This document shows, in pieces, positions 27,296 through 37,401 of a DNA stretch of 64,000 bases (positions are counted from its first letter, which is position 1; every line of letters starts with the position of its first letter). A program made the position numbers and the translations under genes. The notes below the pieces were generated by a model. The model searched no databases. It was not told the origin of the DNA and saw only the letters and a program-made list of their open reading frames with translations. The stretch lies in assembly GCF_902506345.1 (NCBI RefSeq), contig NZ_LR733413.1, positions 723,455 through 787,454 on the forward strand. Direction: 5' to 3'. The DNA comes from Flavobacterium sp. 9R (lineage in GTDB: Bacteria > Bacteroidota > Bacteroidia > Flavobacteriales > Flavobacteriaceae).

Positions 27296-28006
27296 CTATT
27301 CTTCCATAGTATGGTAAACGTTCATCACGTCATCATCTTCTTCTAGTTTTTCAATCAATTTTTCTACATCAGCCATTTCAGCTTCAGTAAGTTTTTTGGT
27401 GATTTGAGGGATTCTCTCAAAACCAGATGATAAAATATCTAAGTTTCTGTTTTCTAATTCTTTCTGAATAGTTCCAAAGCTACCAAAAGGAGCGTAAATC
27501 AATATTCCGTCTTCGTCTTCAAAAACTTCTTCTGCACCAAAATCAATTAATTCTAATTCTAATTCTTCGGCATCAATTCCTTCTTTTGGAATTCTAAAGT
27601 TGCAAGTGTGGTCAAACATGAATTCAACCGAACCTTGTGTACCAAGTGCACCATTGCATTTGTTGAAGTAGCTTCTAACGTTAGCAACAGTTCTGTTATT
27701 ATTGTCAGTAGCCGTTTCTATTAGAAGAGCAATGCCGTGAGGTGCATAACCTTCAAAAAGCACTTCTTTATAGTTAGCAGTGTCTTTATCAGTTGCTTTT
27801 TTTATCGCACGTTCTACATTGTCTTTGGGCATATTAGCTGCCTTAGCATTTTGTATTACGGCTCTTAATCTCGAATTGGCATCAGGGTTTGGACCACCTT
27901 CTTTTACTGCCATTACGATATCTTTACCAATTCTAGTAAAGGCTTTGGCCATTGCAGACCAACGTTTCATTTTTCTACCTTTTCGGAATTCAAAAGCTCT
28001 TCCCAT
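27296..28006 (-). CDS. YebC/PmpR-family protein (DUF28)
   Basis: 236 residues from the ATG at 28006, giving the family opening MGRAFEFRKGRKMKRWSAM. A TTG at 28030 is upstream but lies inside the -7 box, so it cannot be used. Conserved blocks include GPNPDANSRLRAVIQNAKAA, MPKDNVERAIKKA and FEGYAPHGIALLIE. Members act as transcription regulators or, in recent work on the family, help ribosomes at proline stretches. The acidic C-terminus (EEDDDVMNVYHTMEE) is usual. Monocistronic. Confidence 0.9.
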   Translation of the reverse strand: MGRAFEFRKGRKMKRWSAMAKAFTRIGKDIVMAVKEGGPNPDANSRLRAVIQNAKAANMPKDNVERAIKKATDKDTANYKEVLFEGYAPHGIALLIETATDNNNRTVANVRSYFNKCNGALGTQGSVEFMFDHTCNFRIPKEGIDAEELELELIDFGAEEVFEDEDGILIYAPFGSFGTIQKELENRNLDILSSGFERIPQITKKLTEAEMADVEKLIEKLEEDDDVMNVYHTMEE

Positions 28007-28027
28007 TTCTATAAATATTTTGAACTG

Positions 28028-28058
28028 CAAAAATACAGTTATTCCTTATTTTACCAAA
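28028..28058 (-). promoter_or_regulatory. yebC promoter
   Basis: Minus strand: TTTG (28058-28055), 19 bp, TATTTTTG (28035-28028), ending 21 bp before the ATG at 28006. It fixes the start codon. Confidence 0.75.
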
Positions 28059-28099
28059 TTGATTTCAATTCTTTTGTTGTAATTTTAGTCGGCACCATA

Positions 28100-30127
28100 T
28101 TATTTTAGCACAAAATAATCATTGATGATTTGTATGGCTTCGTTTAAGTAGTGATTGTTTTTCAAAGCCAAGATTTGTGTCTCTTTGAACGCTCTTTCAG
28201 AAGGATATACTTTTAATAGCGATTCGTTAAACGAAGAGTTTTTTACATTCAAACTAATACTTTCATCTTTGAAAGAATTGATGCTTTCCCATAATGTAGT
28301 GACCAATTTTTGTTCCTCAAAGACAGTTTCAATTTGCATTGGAATTATAGTTTTCGGATTTTTAATCAATTCATCTATTCTTTTATTCATACTAACGACA
28401 TTGTTAAAATAGGAACTTGCCGTTACTCGTTTTTGACTGTTTTTTGTCAAATGATGAATCAATTTATTCTTTACATAGGGAGTAAATGGAATTGAGGTTG
28501 GTAAAACATCATTTTTAAATGCTGTGGGATAATCTCTTTCTTTTTGAATTATGGATTCATAAAGTACGGGTACTTGAACATCAGGAAGTACACCAATACT
28601 TTGATGACTTTTGCCAGTAATGCGGTAAAATTTGTTAATCGTTACTTTTACAAAATTCTCTTCATTGCTATCTGTTGGGAGTATGGTTTGCATTGTTGCT
28701 TTTCCTAAGGTACTGCTTCCAATAACCATAGCTCTGTTGTAATCTTGCAGTATAGTGGCAAAAAATTCACTGGCTGAGGCTGTATTACCATTGACTAAAA
28801 TAATCACGGGACCCTTGTATAAGTAGCCTCGATAAGGGTCTTGAATGATTTGTTGTTTTTGACTTTTGTCTACTACTATAGAAATAGGACCGTGGTGAAC
28901 AAATAAACCAGCTAATTTGATGGCTTCTTCCATAGAGCCTCCGCCGTTATCCATCAAATCAATGACCAATCCATCTATGTCATCGTTTTGTAGTTTTACA
29001 ATTTCGGTACCTACGTCTTCAGCACAACCACTTTTGTCATTACTTTCAAAATTGGAGTAGAAACTTGGAATTTTGATATAGCCAATTTTATTTTTGTCTT
29101 CAACAAGGTAACTATAGACACTATTCTGTTCGTCTTTTAAAACTTCTTTTTCAAGGGTGACACTAAAGTTTTTTTCACCCTTTCTTTTGATGGTGAGGGT
29201 GATGATTTTGTTAGCATCAGACACAATTAAATCTCCTATTTCTTCTAAAGAGGCACAAGTGACTTTTAGCGTTTCCTGTTCATTGGCAATGGAAATGATT
29301 TGGTCGCCTTTTTTTAGTTTTCCATTTTTAAAAGCTGGCCCATTGGGGTCTATATCATCAATTATGATTTGATTTTTTTCATTCAAAGACACTAAAAAAC
29401 CCAAAGAAAGCTTTTCTTTTGATAAAGAAGAAACGAAATTCGATTTGCTATTGACACTAAAATAATTGGTATGTGGGTCAAAATACGTGCAAAAGAAACC
29501 ATATACTTTTTCAGAAATAGTGCTTTTTTTCTTTAGTTGCGCGCTAATCTTACATAGTTCATTTTGAATAGCAATTTCTTTATAGTAATTGGTCAGTGAT
29601 TTTAAATTTATTCGAATAGAATCAAGATTTTTACTGCTTGCAGCAACTTCATTCAGGACATCAAAGCGAATTTTTTTTCTCCAAATTTTTTCAAACTCCT
29701 TTTCAGTCATATAAACAGGAAAGGCTTTTTTGTACATCCTGATGGTGTCCGCAGTATTGAAATTTAGAGAATCTTTGTTGAGTTTTTCTAATAGCAATTT
29801 GTTGCGAAGAAGCGCTTTTTGATAAATGTCTTCAAAGGTAGCAATGAACTGACAATCCTCTTTTTGTACTAAATTATCAATTTGTAAACGGTAATTTTTT
29901 GATAAACTATCGTACTCCGACTTATAAAATAGATTTCTTCCGGAATCTAAATCGTTAATTAGATTGTCAAAAATAAAAACCGATAGACTGTCGTCTACCG
30001 GTTTTGGATGTACATGCTCTTGTTGAATTAAAGCATTTATTTTGGAAAGAATTTTACATGGTGAGGCGTTATTTTGAGCCATTAAGTGACCACCAACAAG
30101 TAAGGCTACCAGTAAAATTTTTTTCAT
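28100..30127 (-). CDS. S41 carboxy-terminal processing protease (Tsp/Prc-like)
   Basis: 675 residues with a signal peptide (to HLMAQN). An N-terminal helical domain precedes a PDZ domain (about 225-320, with the GPAFKNGKLKKGDQIISIANEQ block) and the S41 catalytic core: the Ser is in NGNTASASEFFA and the Lys in STLGKATMQTILP. This is the serine/lysine dyad of Tsp. It would degrade periplasmic proteins from the C-terminus. It begins 6 bp after gcvT ends, so the two are co-transcribed, which looks like chance pairing rather than a shared pathway. Confidence 0.86.
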   Translation of the reverse strand: MKKILLVALLVGGHLMAQNNASPCKILSKINALIQQEHVHPKPVDDSLSVFIFDNLINDLDSGRNLFYKSEYDSLSKNYRLQIDNLVQKEDCQFIATFEDIYQKALLRNKLLLEKLNKDSLNFNTADTIRMYKKAFPVYMTEKEFEKIWRKKIRFDVLNEVAASSKNLDSIRINLKSLTNYYKEIAIQNELCKISAQLKKKSTISEKVYGFFCTYFDPHTNYFSVNSKSNFVSSLSKEKLSLGFLVSLNEKNQIIIDDIDPNGPAFKNGKLKKGDQIISIANEQETLKVTCASLEEIGDLIVSDANKIITLTIKRKGEKNFSVTLEKEVLKDEQNSVYSYLVEDKNKIGYIKIPSFYSNFESNDKSGCAEDVGTEIVKLQNDDIDGLVIDLMDNGGGSMEEAIKLAGLFVHHGPISIVVDKSQKQQIIQDPYRGYLYKGPVIILVNGNTASASEFFATILQDYNRAMVIGSSTLGKATMQTILPTDSNEENFVKVTINKFYRITGKSHQSIGVLPDVQVPVLYESIIQKERDYPTAFKNDVLPTSIPFTPYVKNKLIHHLTKNSQKRVTASSYFNNVVSMNKRIDELIKNPKTIIPMQIETVFEEQKLVTTLWESINSFKDESISLNVKNSSFNESLLKVYPSERAFKETQILALKNNHYLNEAIQIINDYFVLK

Positions 30128-30133
30128 AATTGT

Positions 30134-31216
30134 TTATTTTTTGTAGAAAGGAAGTTTTACAACTGTTGCAGGAACATCATTCTTTCTGATTCGGATATAA
30201 ATAGTACTATCAACAGCGCTATTTGGAGTAGTTACATAGCCTAGACCAATACCTTTATTCATAGAAGGAGACATTGTTCCCGAGGTTACAACACCAATTA
30301 CAGCACCAGACGCGTCAACAATTTCATAATCGTGTCTTGGAACAGCACGTTCTTGCATTTCAAAAGCAACTAGCTTCTTGGATACTCCTGTTTCTTTTTG
30401 TTTTTTTAAGTTTTCAGAATTGGTAAATTCTTTAGTGAATTTAGTAATCCATCCTAAACCAGCTTCAAGAGGAGAAGTAGTGTCGTTGATGTCATTCCCG
30501 TACAAGCAAAATCCCATTTCCAAACGCAAAGTGTCTCTTGCAGCCAAACCAATTGGTTGTATACCAAAAGCAGCTCCAGCTTCAAAGACTTTGTTCCAAA
30601 TGGCTTCCACTTGTTCATTTTTGCAATAGATTTCAAATCCACCTGAACCAGTATATCCTGTTGCAGAAATGATTATATCTTGGAATCCAGCAAATTCAGC
30701 TACTTCAAAATGATAGTAAGCAATCGCAGACAAATCAATTGTAGCCAATGATTGCATGGCTTCAACCGCTTTTGGTCCTTGAATGGCTAATAATGAATAA
30801 TCATCAGATAGATTTTCCATTGTTACGCCAAGGTCGTTATGAGAGGAAATCCAATCCCAATCTTTGTCGATGTTTGAAGCATTCACTACCAAAAGGTATT
30901 TTTCTTCTTCCATTTTGTAAATGATTAAATCATCTACGATTCCACCATCATTGTTAGGTAAACAAGAATATTGAGCTCTACCTATGGTTAAGGTAGCGGC
31001 ATCATTTGAAGTTACTTTTTGAATCAAAGCCAAAGCATTAGGTCCTGAAAGCATAAATTCACCCATATGCGAAACATCAAATACACCTACACCGTTACGA
31101 ACGGTTTCGTGTTCTACATTTACTCCTGCATAAAGAATTGGCATATTGTATCCTGCAAAAGGCAACATTTTTGCTCCTAAACCTTCGTGTATGTGCGTAA
31201 GCGCGGTATTTTTCAT
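30134..31216 (-). CDS. gcvT: Glycine cleavage system T protein (aminomethyltransferase)
   Basis: 360 residues, the expected size. It has the opening [24 protein letters not shown], the FDVSHMGEF folate-binding block (Asp in the active site), [16 protein letters not shown] and [20 protein letters not shown], and the C-terminal [19 protein letters not shown]. It moves the aminomethyl group from lipoylated H protein to tetrahydrofolate, releasing ammonia. gcvH and gcvP are elsewhere. First gene of a two-gene unit with the S41 protease. Confidence 0.93.
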   Translation of the reverse strand: MKNTALTHIHEGLGAKMLPFAGYNMPILYAGVNVEHETVRNGVGVFDVSHMGEFMLSGPNALALIQKVTSNDAATLTIGRAQYSCLPNNDGGIVDDLIIYKMEEEKYLLVVNASNIDKDWDWISSHNDLGVTMENLSDDYSLLAIQGPKAVEAMQSLATIDLSAIAYYHFEVAEFAGFQDIIISATGYTGSGGFEIYCKNEQVEAIWNKVFEAGAAFGIQPIGLAARDTLRLEMGFCLYGNDINDTTSPLEAGLGWITKFTKEFTNSENLKKQKETGVSKKLVAFEMQERAVPRHDYEIVDASGAVIGVVTSGTMSPSMNKGIGLGYVTTPNSAVDSTIYIRIRKNDVPATVVKLPFYKK

Positions 31217-31336
31217 TGTGTTTTTTATATAAAATTTAGTGGGGCTAATTTATTGATTTTATTTCTCGTGGCAAAGAATTGCTACGGATATTCAATCAAC
31301 GAATTTGGTCTAAGTTTTAAATTATTAGCAATAAAA

Positions 31337-32776
31337 TTAAAAATCATTAAGATTTTGAAATAATCGTATGTAAAATCGAATCATATTGTGGTAATTTTCT
31401 ATTTCAACATGTTCGTCAAAACCATGAATGTGCTCTAAATCTGCATTTTTAAAACGCATTGGAATAAAACGTAAAATATTGTTGCAAGTAAGATTAAAAT
31501 GTCTTGAATCTGTCGAACCAATGACCAAAACAGGAGCTACTATGGTTTTAGGGAAAATTTCGTTACAACTTTTCTCCAATGCACGGTAACCAACAGATTT
31601 TTTTTTGGCAATGGGTGAAGCATTAACAGCTTCTCCTTTAAAGCTTACTTTTACTTTAGGATTGTTGATTACTTTTTTTAGATATGGCATGATATCTTTG
31701 ATAGAATCACCTGGAATCAATCTAAAATTTATAGTTGCAGAAGCTTTGTGTGGAAGGACATTTTCGGACTCGCCAGAAGAAAACATAGTAGTTGCTGCAG
31801 TAGTCCTAATCAAAGCATTGGTCGAGTATTTTTTTGACAATTCTTTTTTTATCATCCCACTAAATAGCCAACTGTTTTTAAAAATTATTTTTTTTGAAAA
31901 ATCCATTTCAGGGGCTATTTCATCAAACATTTTCTTGGCCAATCCATGATAATGCGCCCTAAAAGGCTTGTTCTCTATATTGGCTATTGCTTGACTTAAT
32001 ATTCCTATAGCAGTATGTTTTGAAGGCATGGATGAGTGACCGCTTTCTTGATTTACAGTAAGTTCAACTGTGGCATATCCTTTTTCGGCAATCCCAATAA
32101 ACGCAATCGGTTTAGGTACTTCTGGAATGATGTCCATCCCAACTCCTGGTCCTTCGTCGAGTATTAATTCAAATTCAATTTTGTTTTTTATAAACCAATC
32201 GGCAATTTCTTTAGCGCCATTACCATAGGTTTCTTCATCATCTCCAAAAACAAAGTAGGTGGTTCTTTGGGGTTCAAAATTGTTTTTCAAAGCATATTCT
32301 GCTGCTTCCAATAATCCTATCAAAGATGATTTGTCGTCAAGAGTTCCTCTTCCATAAATGTTTCCGTCTTTGATTACTCCACCAAATGGTGGAAATTGCC
32401 ATTTGTTTTTTTGATGTTTTGCAGGCACAACATCTTGGTGCGCCATAAACAAAGCTGGTTTTAATTCGGGATTCATACCCTCCCATTTTAATAGAATGGA
32501 GTGGGAGTTGAAGGGGATTTCGGTACAGGTTTCAAAAACCAATGGATAGGTTGCTTTGAGAAAAGCTTTGAATTTTTTGAACTCAGTGTTATAAAAGGTC
32601 AAGGAATCTCTTTTGGAGACGGTCTCAAACTGGATGGCATTAACTAGGTGTTGTGTGGCAGAATCACTAATGATAATATTCTCGTATTGTATGGTCTTTT
32701 TTTTCTTTTTCCGAAAAAATTGTGCTTGGGTATTTATGGCGAAAAGTAAAAAAAGAATTGAGCAATAAAATTTCAT
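31337..32776 (-). CDS. Exported M20-family dipeptidase/carboxypeptidase
   Basis: 479 residues with a short signal peptide (to NTQAQF) followed by a run of lysines. The M20 metal-site motifs are visible: FMAHQDVVPA, YGRGTLDDK, the catalytic GDDEETYGNGA and a late GSTDSRHF. The dimerisation (lid) domain lies between about residues 235 and 350. The arrangement fits the PM20D1/carboxypeptidase S branch, which frees or conjugates N-acyl amino acids; the substrate is not evident. It follows the GMC gene by 92 bp on the same strand. Confidence 0.83.
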   Translation of the reverse strand: MKFYCSILFLLFAINTQAQFFRKKKKKTIQYENIIISDSATQHLVNAIQFETVSKRDSLTFYNTEFKKFKAFLKATYPLVFETCTEIPFNSHSILLKWEGMNPELKPALFMAHQDVVPAKHQKNKWQFPPFGGVIKDGNIYGRGTLDDKSSLIGLLEAAEYALKNNFEPQRTTYFVFGDDEETYGNGAKEIADWFIKNKIEFELILDEGPGVGMDIIPEVPKPIAFIGIAEKGYATVELTVNQESGHSSMPSKHTAIGILSQAIANIENKPFRAHYHGLAKKMFDEIAPEMDFSKKIIFKNSWLFSGMIKKELSKKYSTNALIRTTAATTMFSSGESENVLPHKASATINFRLIPGDSIKDIMPYLKKVINNPKVKVSFKGEAVNASPIAKKKSVGYRALEKSCNEIFPKTIVAPVLVIGSTDSRHFNLTCNNILRFIPMRFKNADLEHIHGFDEHVEIENYHNMIRFYIRLFQNLNDF

Positions 32777-32868
32777 TTTTCCTGAATTTTTAACATAAAA
32801 TAGTGGAAACTTCTATTGCTAAAATAAGTAAAAAATGTTAATTTGTTTTAATATCTTAATGATTTAAC

Positions 32869-34470
32869 TTAAAAGCTATTATTTGTTTGCTTTGGAGGTA
32901 TTGTACTCATAGCTCTTTCTGTAATAGCTGTAATCGTCAAACTAGGATTGACACCAATATTAGCAGAAATCATACTGCCATCACAAACGAGCATATTACT
33001 ATAATTGAATACCTGATTGTTTTGATTAATCACACCATTTTCAGCATCCTTGCCCATACAAGCGCCTCCTAATATGTGTGCTGTGGTCGGAATTCCGAAC
33101 AAGGCTTCGGTACTTATTACCATTGCTTTGCCGTTTACAATAGTTGCTACTTCTTTGGCTAAGGTTTGTGCAATAGGATTGAATGCAGTGGGTGGCTTGC
33201 CTTCATCTATAGTTGTTTTTAGCAAGCCGAATTTGGAACGTTGCATTTTTAAGGTAGAATCAATGCTTTCCATATAAAGCAATATTTGTGTTCGTTTGCT
33301 CCAGTCGGACACGAAGAACGTCTTTAGATAAGCTATTGGCTCAAGACAAATTGCTTTAACCATTTTAAAAATTCTACTAAGCAATGTAGTACCTTGAATC
33401 ATAGGAGCCATTAGTAATCTCCAAAAGCCAGAGCCTTCAGAATACTTTACAGGTTCTATATGTCGGTTTTCGTCTAGGTGTACGATAGAGCCAATTGCAA
33501 TTCCTTTAGAGAAATTTGTTGCTTTGTCAAAAGTAGTTACACCAATTAAACTTTCCGAATTGGTGCGAACACCTTTGCCTACTGTTTTTGATAAGTTGGG
33601 GAGGGAAGTGCTTTGTAGACGTAGTAATAAACCTAAAGTACCAAGAACTCCTCCTGCAAAAACCACACCTTTTGTTCTAATTTTTTTCTTCTTTGGGAAC
33701 GCTGAAAGTGCATCTTTGCAAAGCACTTCATATCCGTCACTGCCATCAGCATTTAAAGGAATAACATCATAGACTAATGTTTTGGCTATTATATTGCAAT
33801 CATAGTGTTGAGCAAGGTGCAAATAGTTCTTATCTAAGGTATTTTTGGCATTATGTCTACAGCCCAACATACATCCTCCACATTGAATGCATCCAGTTCT
33901 ATCAGGTCCTTTTCCGTCAAAATAAGGGTCCGGTTGTGTAACATTGGGTTGACCAAAGTATACTGCAACATCTGTTTTTTCAAAAGCGGAAGGTTGGTTC
34001 AGTACGTTAGCCAATTCTTGCATGACAACTTCACTTTTGCTCGTATATGGATGTTTTTCTGCTCCTAACATTTTTTTTGCTAAAGTGTAAAAAGGAGCCA
34101 ATTCTTGTTCCCAATCGCATAAAGTGTTCCAGCTACCCGATTTAAAAAATGGGCTTTTGGGCACAGGTAACGTGTTTGCATAAACCAAAGAACCACCACC
34201 AACTCCAACGCCACTCAGAACAGCAACATGTCTAAAAAAAGTTAATTTCAATAATCCCGACCAACGCAATTGGGGCAACCACAGCCATTTTTTGAGATTC
34301 CAATTGGTTTTAGGGAAATCTTCGGGCTTGTTGAACCATTTTCCTTTTTCGATTACGATAACTTTATACCCTTTTTCGGCTAGTCGCAAGGCTGAAACAG
34401 ATCCGCCAAAACCACTACCAATAACTACATAATCACAATCCAATTTTTGTGACAGCGATTGCTCTTTCAT
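32869..34470 (-). CDS. GMC-family FAD oxidoreductase with CxxCxxCxxxC motif
   Basis: 533 residues. The FAD-binding start is YVVIGSGFGGSVSALRLAEKG (Rossmann GxGxxG; residues about 14-32), with IEKGKWF after it; the middle holds VLSGVGVGGGSLVYANT and the C-terminal GMC block ends CDGSMISANIGVNPSLTITA. A cysteine cluster CIQCGGCMLGC (about 195-205) could bind an iron-sulphur cluster, as in cholesterol-oxidase-like GMC enzymes. It starts 2 bp after the alkB stop, so it should act with it; by context it probably oxidises the alcohol made by AlkB. Confidence 0.83.
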   Translation of the reverse strand: MKEQSLSQKLDCDYVVIGSGFGGSVSALRLAEKGYKVIVIEKGKWFNKPEDFPKTNWNLKKWLWLPQLRWSGLLKLTFFRHVAVLSGVGVGGGSLVYANTLPVPKSPFFKSGSWNTLCDWEQELAPFYTLAKKMLGAEKHPYTSKSEVVMQELANVLNQPSAFEKTDVAVYFGQPNVTQPDPYFDGKGPDRTGCIQCGGCMLGCRHNAKNTLDKNYLHLAQHYDCNIIAKTLVYDVIPLNADGSDGYEVLCKDALSAFPKKKKIRTKGVVFAGGVLGTLGLLLRLQSTSLPNLSKTVGKGVRTNSESLIGVTTFDKATNFSKGIAIGSIVHLDENRHIEPVKYSEGSGFWRLLMAPMIQGTTLLSRIFKMVKAICLEPIAYLKTFFVSDWSKRTQILLYMESIDSTLKMQRSKFGLLKTTIDEGKPPTAFNPIAQTLAKEVATIVNGKAMVISTEALFGIPTTAHILGGACMGKDAENGVINQNNQVFNYSNMLVCDGSMISANIGVNPSLTITAITERAMSTIPPKQTNNSF

Positions 34471-34472
34471 AA

Positions 34473-35525
34473 TTACTTTATTTGTTGATTAGCAAAATGT
34501 TGCAGTTGCTTGTGCATGACTAGAAACCATAGCGGTGGAATGAAGGAAAGTAACATCATTCCAGGATAACCCGTTGGCATCTGTGGACTTTGTTCGTGAT
34601 GCCGTAATAGCGGATACTTTCGGCTTGCTATATAGTGATGGTCTGAATGTCTGGATAATTCTAATAATAAAATCCTGCCCAACGGATGATTAGAATTCCA
34701 GGAATGTACGGGAAGCGTTCGCTCATAGCGTTCTCCTTTACGTAAACGTCTAAGACCATAGTGCTCGATATAATTTACGGTTTCTAAAAGCAGTATACCA
34801 ATAAAAGCACCTATTGTAAAAAAAACAGCAGTCTGAATACCATAAATGAAAACAATCAAAAGGATAAAAGTGAGTTGTATCAATTGAAATAAGAGCATTT
34901 CATTATGAAAACTCCAAAACGATTGCTGCTTGAGTTGCAATCTTTTCTTTTCTAACCCCCATGCAGATAGCCAACCTTTGTAAATGGACCTTAGGTAAAA
35001 AGCATAAACTGTTTCCCCATACCTACTAGAAGCAGGGTCCTCGTTTGTTGCTACATTTTTGTGATGGCCTCGATTGTGCTCAATAAAGAAGTGCATGTAT
35101 AGCGTAGTAGCCAATAATAATTTACTCAATGTTTGTGCTGTTTTAGAACTTCGGTGTCCAAGTTCATGAGCGGCATTGATACCAAGAACACCACAGGAAA
35201 TACCAAAGGCAGAAGTCAGGCCAAATTGAGTAAGTAAAGTGAGATTGGGAGTACTTACTTTTTCTAAGAAGTACATTAAAATGAAGTATTGTAACGGAAC
35301 CAAACCCAAGAGAATCCAGTCATAGAATTTGTTTTTAGCAGCATTGATTTCTTGTTCTTCGTTGAGATTTTGGCTACTGGCTTTGGTAAATAATTCAAAA
35401 AAAGGAACAAGAACAAATACAAAAAACACCGCAAAAAAAGACCAATACGTTGTTGACGATAACGAAAGGAGTACTACAATAGGGGTAATGTATACAAATA
35501 AATAGGTCCAGTTGGTATTTTTCAT
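34473..35525 (-). CDS. alkB: AlkB-type membrane alkane 1-monooxygenase
   Basis: 350 residues with about six membrane helices. The histidine boxes of the membrane di-iron hydroxylases are complete: HELGH (120-124), EHNRGHHKN (149-157) and RHSDHH (292-297). The extra signature NYIEHYG (251-257) separates AlkB and xylene monooxygenases from ordinary fatty-acid desaturases. It would insert oxygen at the terminal carbon of alkanes or related lipids, needing a rubredoxin and reductase that are not next to it. It is directly followed by a GMC oxidoreductase (2 bp) and preceded by a TetR gene. Confidence 0.87.
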   Translation of the reverse strand: MKNTNWTYLFVYITPIVVLLSLSSTTYWSFFAVFFVFVLVPFFELFTKASSQNLNEEQEINAAKNKFYDWILLGLVPLQYFILMYFLEKVSTPNLTLLTQFGLTSAFGISCGVLGINAAHELGHRSSKTAQTLSKLLLATTLYMHFFIEHNRGHHKNVATNEDPASSRYGETVYAFYLRSIYKGWLSAWGLEKKRLQLKQQSFWSFHNEMLLFQLIQLTFILLIVFIYGIQTAVFFTIGAFIGILLLETVNYIEHYGLRRLRKGERYERTLPVHSWNSNHPLGRILLLELSRHSDHHYIASRKYPLLRHHEQSPQMPTGYPGMMLLSFIPPLWFLVMHKQLQHFANQQIK

Positions 35526-35602
35526 AGTTCACAGGAAAGGATTGAATAGTATACAAACTTGGTGTAATTTTTAATGGTTTTTTAGACGTTACCGTTTAAA
35601 AG

Positions 35603-36148
35603 TTATGATTTTGGGTCCAATGCAAGCACCATCGCTCTAATTTCGTTGAGATAATTAATAAGCCAAGTAGCATTTAAATTCTTTTCAGTAATCTGAAGGT
35701 AAAAATTCTCTATGGTCAAATTCAGTATCATTTTGGCGAGTGCAGGGTTCGTTTTTAATCCAAGCGCTTCAGCCCAAATGTCTAAAAAAGCGGCTTCGAC
35801 TGGACGATTCGCTTCAATAAAACAGTTTTGAAAACTAGGGACATCTCTATGAATTCGCAATTGACGATTGAATAAAATATCGGTTTTGACTTCGAGAAGT
35901 ACTGCGATTAAATCAGGATTGATGCTTTTGCACTGCGCTATTTTTTGGGCTATAATTTTGGATTGAACCAAATGATATTGCAATAGTTCTTCTGTGAAAA
36001 TGGTAACATCGGCAAAATGATGGTAGAATGAAGATTTGTTTTTGGCTACTTTTCTAGCCAATAATTCTATTTTTAAGCCATTAGGGCCCTCATGAGCAAA
36101 TAAATCGTAACCTATTTTTATCCAAGGATCCTTGATTGTTTTTTTCAT
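35603..36148 (-). CDS. TetR/AcrR-family transcriptional regulator
   Basis: 181 residues. The N-terminal helix-turn-helix is seen in LFAHEGPNGLKIELLARKVAKNKSSFYHHFAD (about 15-47; the SSFYHHF end is the family mark), and the rest is the helical ligand-binding domain. It lies 77 bp upstream of alkB on the same strand, so it likely controls that alkB-GMC unit, perhaps sensing an alkane, alcohol or fatty acid. The ligand is inference from context; no clear operator palindrome was found between them. Confidence 0.83.
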   Translation of the reverse strand: MKKTIKDPWIKIGYDLFAHEGPNGLKIELLARKVAKNKSSFYHHFADVTIFTEELLQYHLVQSKIIAQKIAQCKSINPDLIAVLLEVKTDILFNRQLRIHRDVPSFQNCFIEANRPVEAAFLDIWAEALGLKTNPALAKMILNLTIENFYLQITEKNLNATWLINYLNEIRAMVLALDPKS

Positions 36149-36261
36149 TGTGCAGCAGATAAAATACGATTGATGAAGTAATCATATTGCATTAAGTTGA
36201 ACAGTAAATATATACCAAATAACTAGATTTTATCTCAGTTTTGAACAATCTATGAAATGAT

Positions 36262-37149
36262 TTAATGCTTTCTTCTAATTCTTAAGATACCGCCGCTGGC
36301 TTCTTTGATAAATTGAATGTAAGTAAAAGCATGAGGGTCAATGATTTCTATTTCGTCTTTGATGCGAAGTAACTCTAGTCGGGTAACAATAGTGACAATT
36401 ACATCACAATCTACTTTTACATCAAAACTCTCTGGTAAATAGCCTCTTTCTCCCTTTATGACAGTAATTCCTTTACCGAATTTCTTTACGATTAATTCTT
36501 TTATTTCTTGACTTTTTGAAGAAATTATATGCAGAGCCGTATATTGTTCTACGCCATGTGAAATATAATCCAATGCCTTGACTGCCGAAAAATAGGTCAC
36601 AATTGAATACAAAGCTGTGGCGATTCCGAATGTCCAAGCGGCGGCCAAAAACAATAAAGTGTTCATTGCAAAAATAACTTCAGAAACATTTAAACCAATT
36701 TTGCGAGTGGTTAGTAAAGCCAATATTTCAATACCATCTGCAACAGAGCCACTACGAATGCACAACCCCATACCAACCCCAATTAAGCATCCGCCAAATA
36801 AAGCAATTAACAACGGATCTGAGGTGACGGCATCAAAATGAAAAAAAGTCATTCCAATTGCGATGAGCAAAAAAGTAATAAGGCTTTGTATCGCAAAAGT
36901 GATTCCCAATAGGCGATTTCCTAAAAAAAGAAAAGGAATATTGAGCAATAAAACCAATATTCCAAAGGGCCAATGTGTAATTTCATGAATCAAAATCGAA
37001 ACGCCAATGACACCACCATCCAAAAATTTATTGGGAATCATAAAACCTTTGAGTGCCAAAATAATAAAAGCAACTCCAATTAAATTAAGGACAATATTTT
37101 TTGGATGAAAAATTTCTTTCCAATCAATTGTATTTGGATTATGATTCAT
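36262..37149 (-). CDS. YitT-family membrane protein (DUF161/DUF2179)
   Basis: 295 residues. Five or six membrane helices in the first 200 residues carry the family phrases FIILALKGFMIPNKFLDGG and IGVGMGLCIRSGSVADGIE, followed by a cytosolic DUF2179 domain (about 205-290, with VIKGERGYLPESFDVKVDCD). Function of the family is unknown; it is suspected to be a transporter. Same strand as the TetR gene but 113 bp away. Confidence 0.85.
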   Translation of the reverse strand: MNHNPNTIDWKEIFHPKNIVLNLIGVAFIILALKGFMIPNKFLDGGVIGVSILIHEITHWPFGILVLLLNIPFLFLGNRLLGITFAIQSLITFLLIAIGMTFFHFDAVTSDPLLIALFGGCLIGVGMGLCIRSGSVADGIEILALLTTRKIGLNVSEVIFAMNTLLFLAAAWTFGIATALYSIVTYFSAVKALDYISHGVEQYTALHIISSKSQEIKELIVKKFGKGITVIKGERGYLPESFDVKVDCDVIVTIVTRLELLRIKDEIEIIDPHAFTYIQFIKEASGGILRIRRKH

Positions 37150-37401
37150 AGGTTATTCATTTTTTATGGATAAATTTAATTATTTATATTTTAAACAACT
37201 CATTTTCAATTGTTTATTTTTATTTTTGATTGTTTTATGAGTCGTTGTTTACTCATTGCTAATGTTTTTTGGTAGTAAAGCAGCAAGCTATTTGTAAAAA
37301 ATGTATCTTTGATTTTATTATTTACCTCAAAATCAACCATTTAATTTGTTTTCTTACTGCATTTTGGATTCTAATTATGTTTAATATAAAATTGAATTAC
37401 C

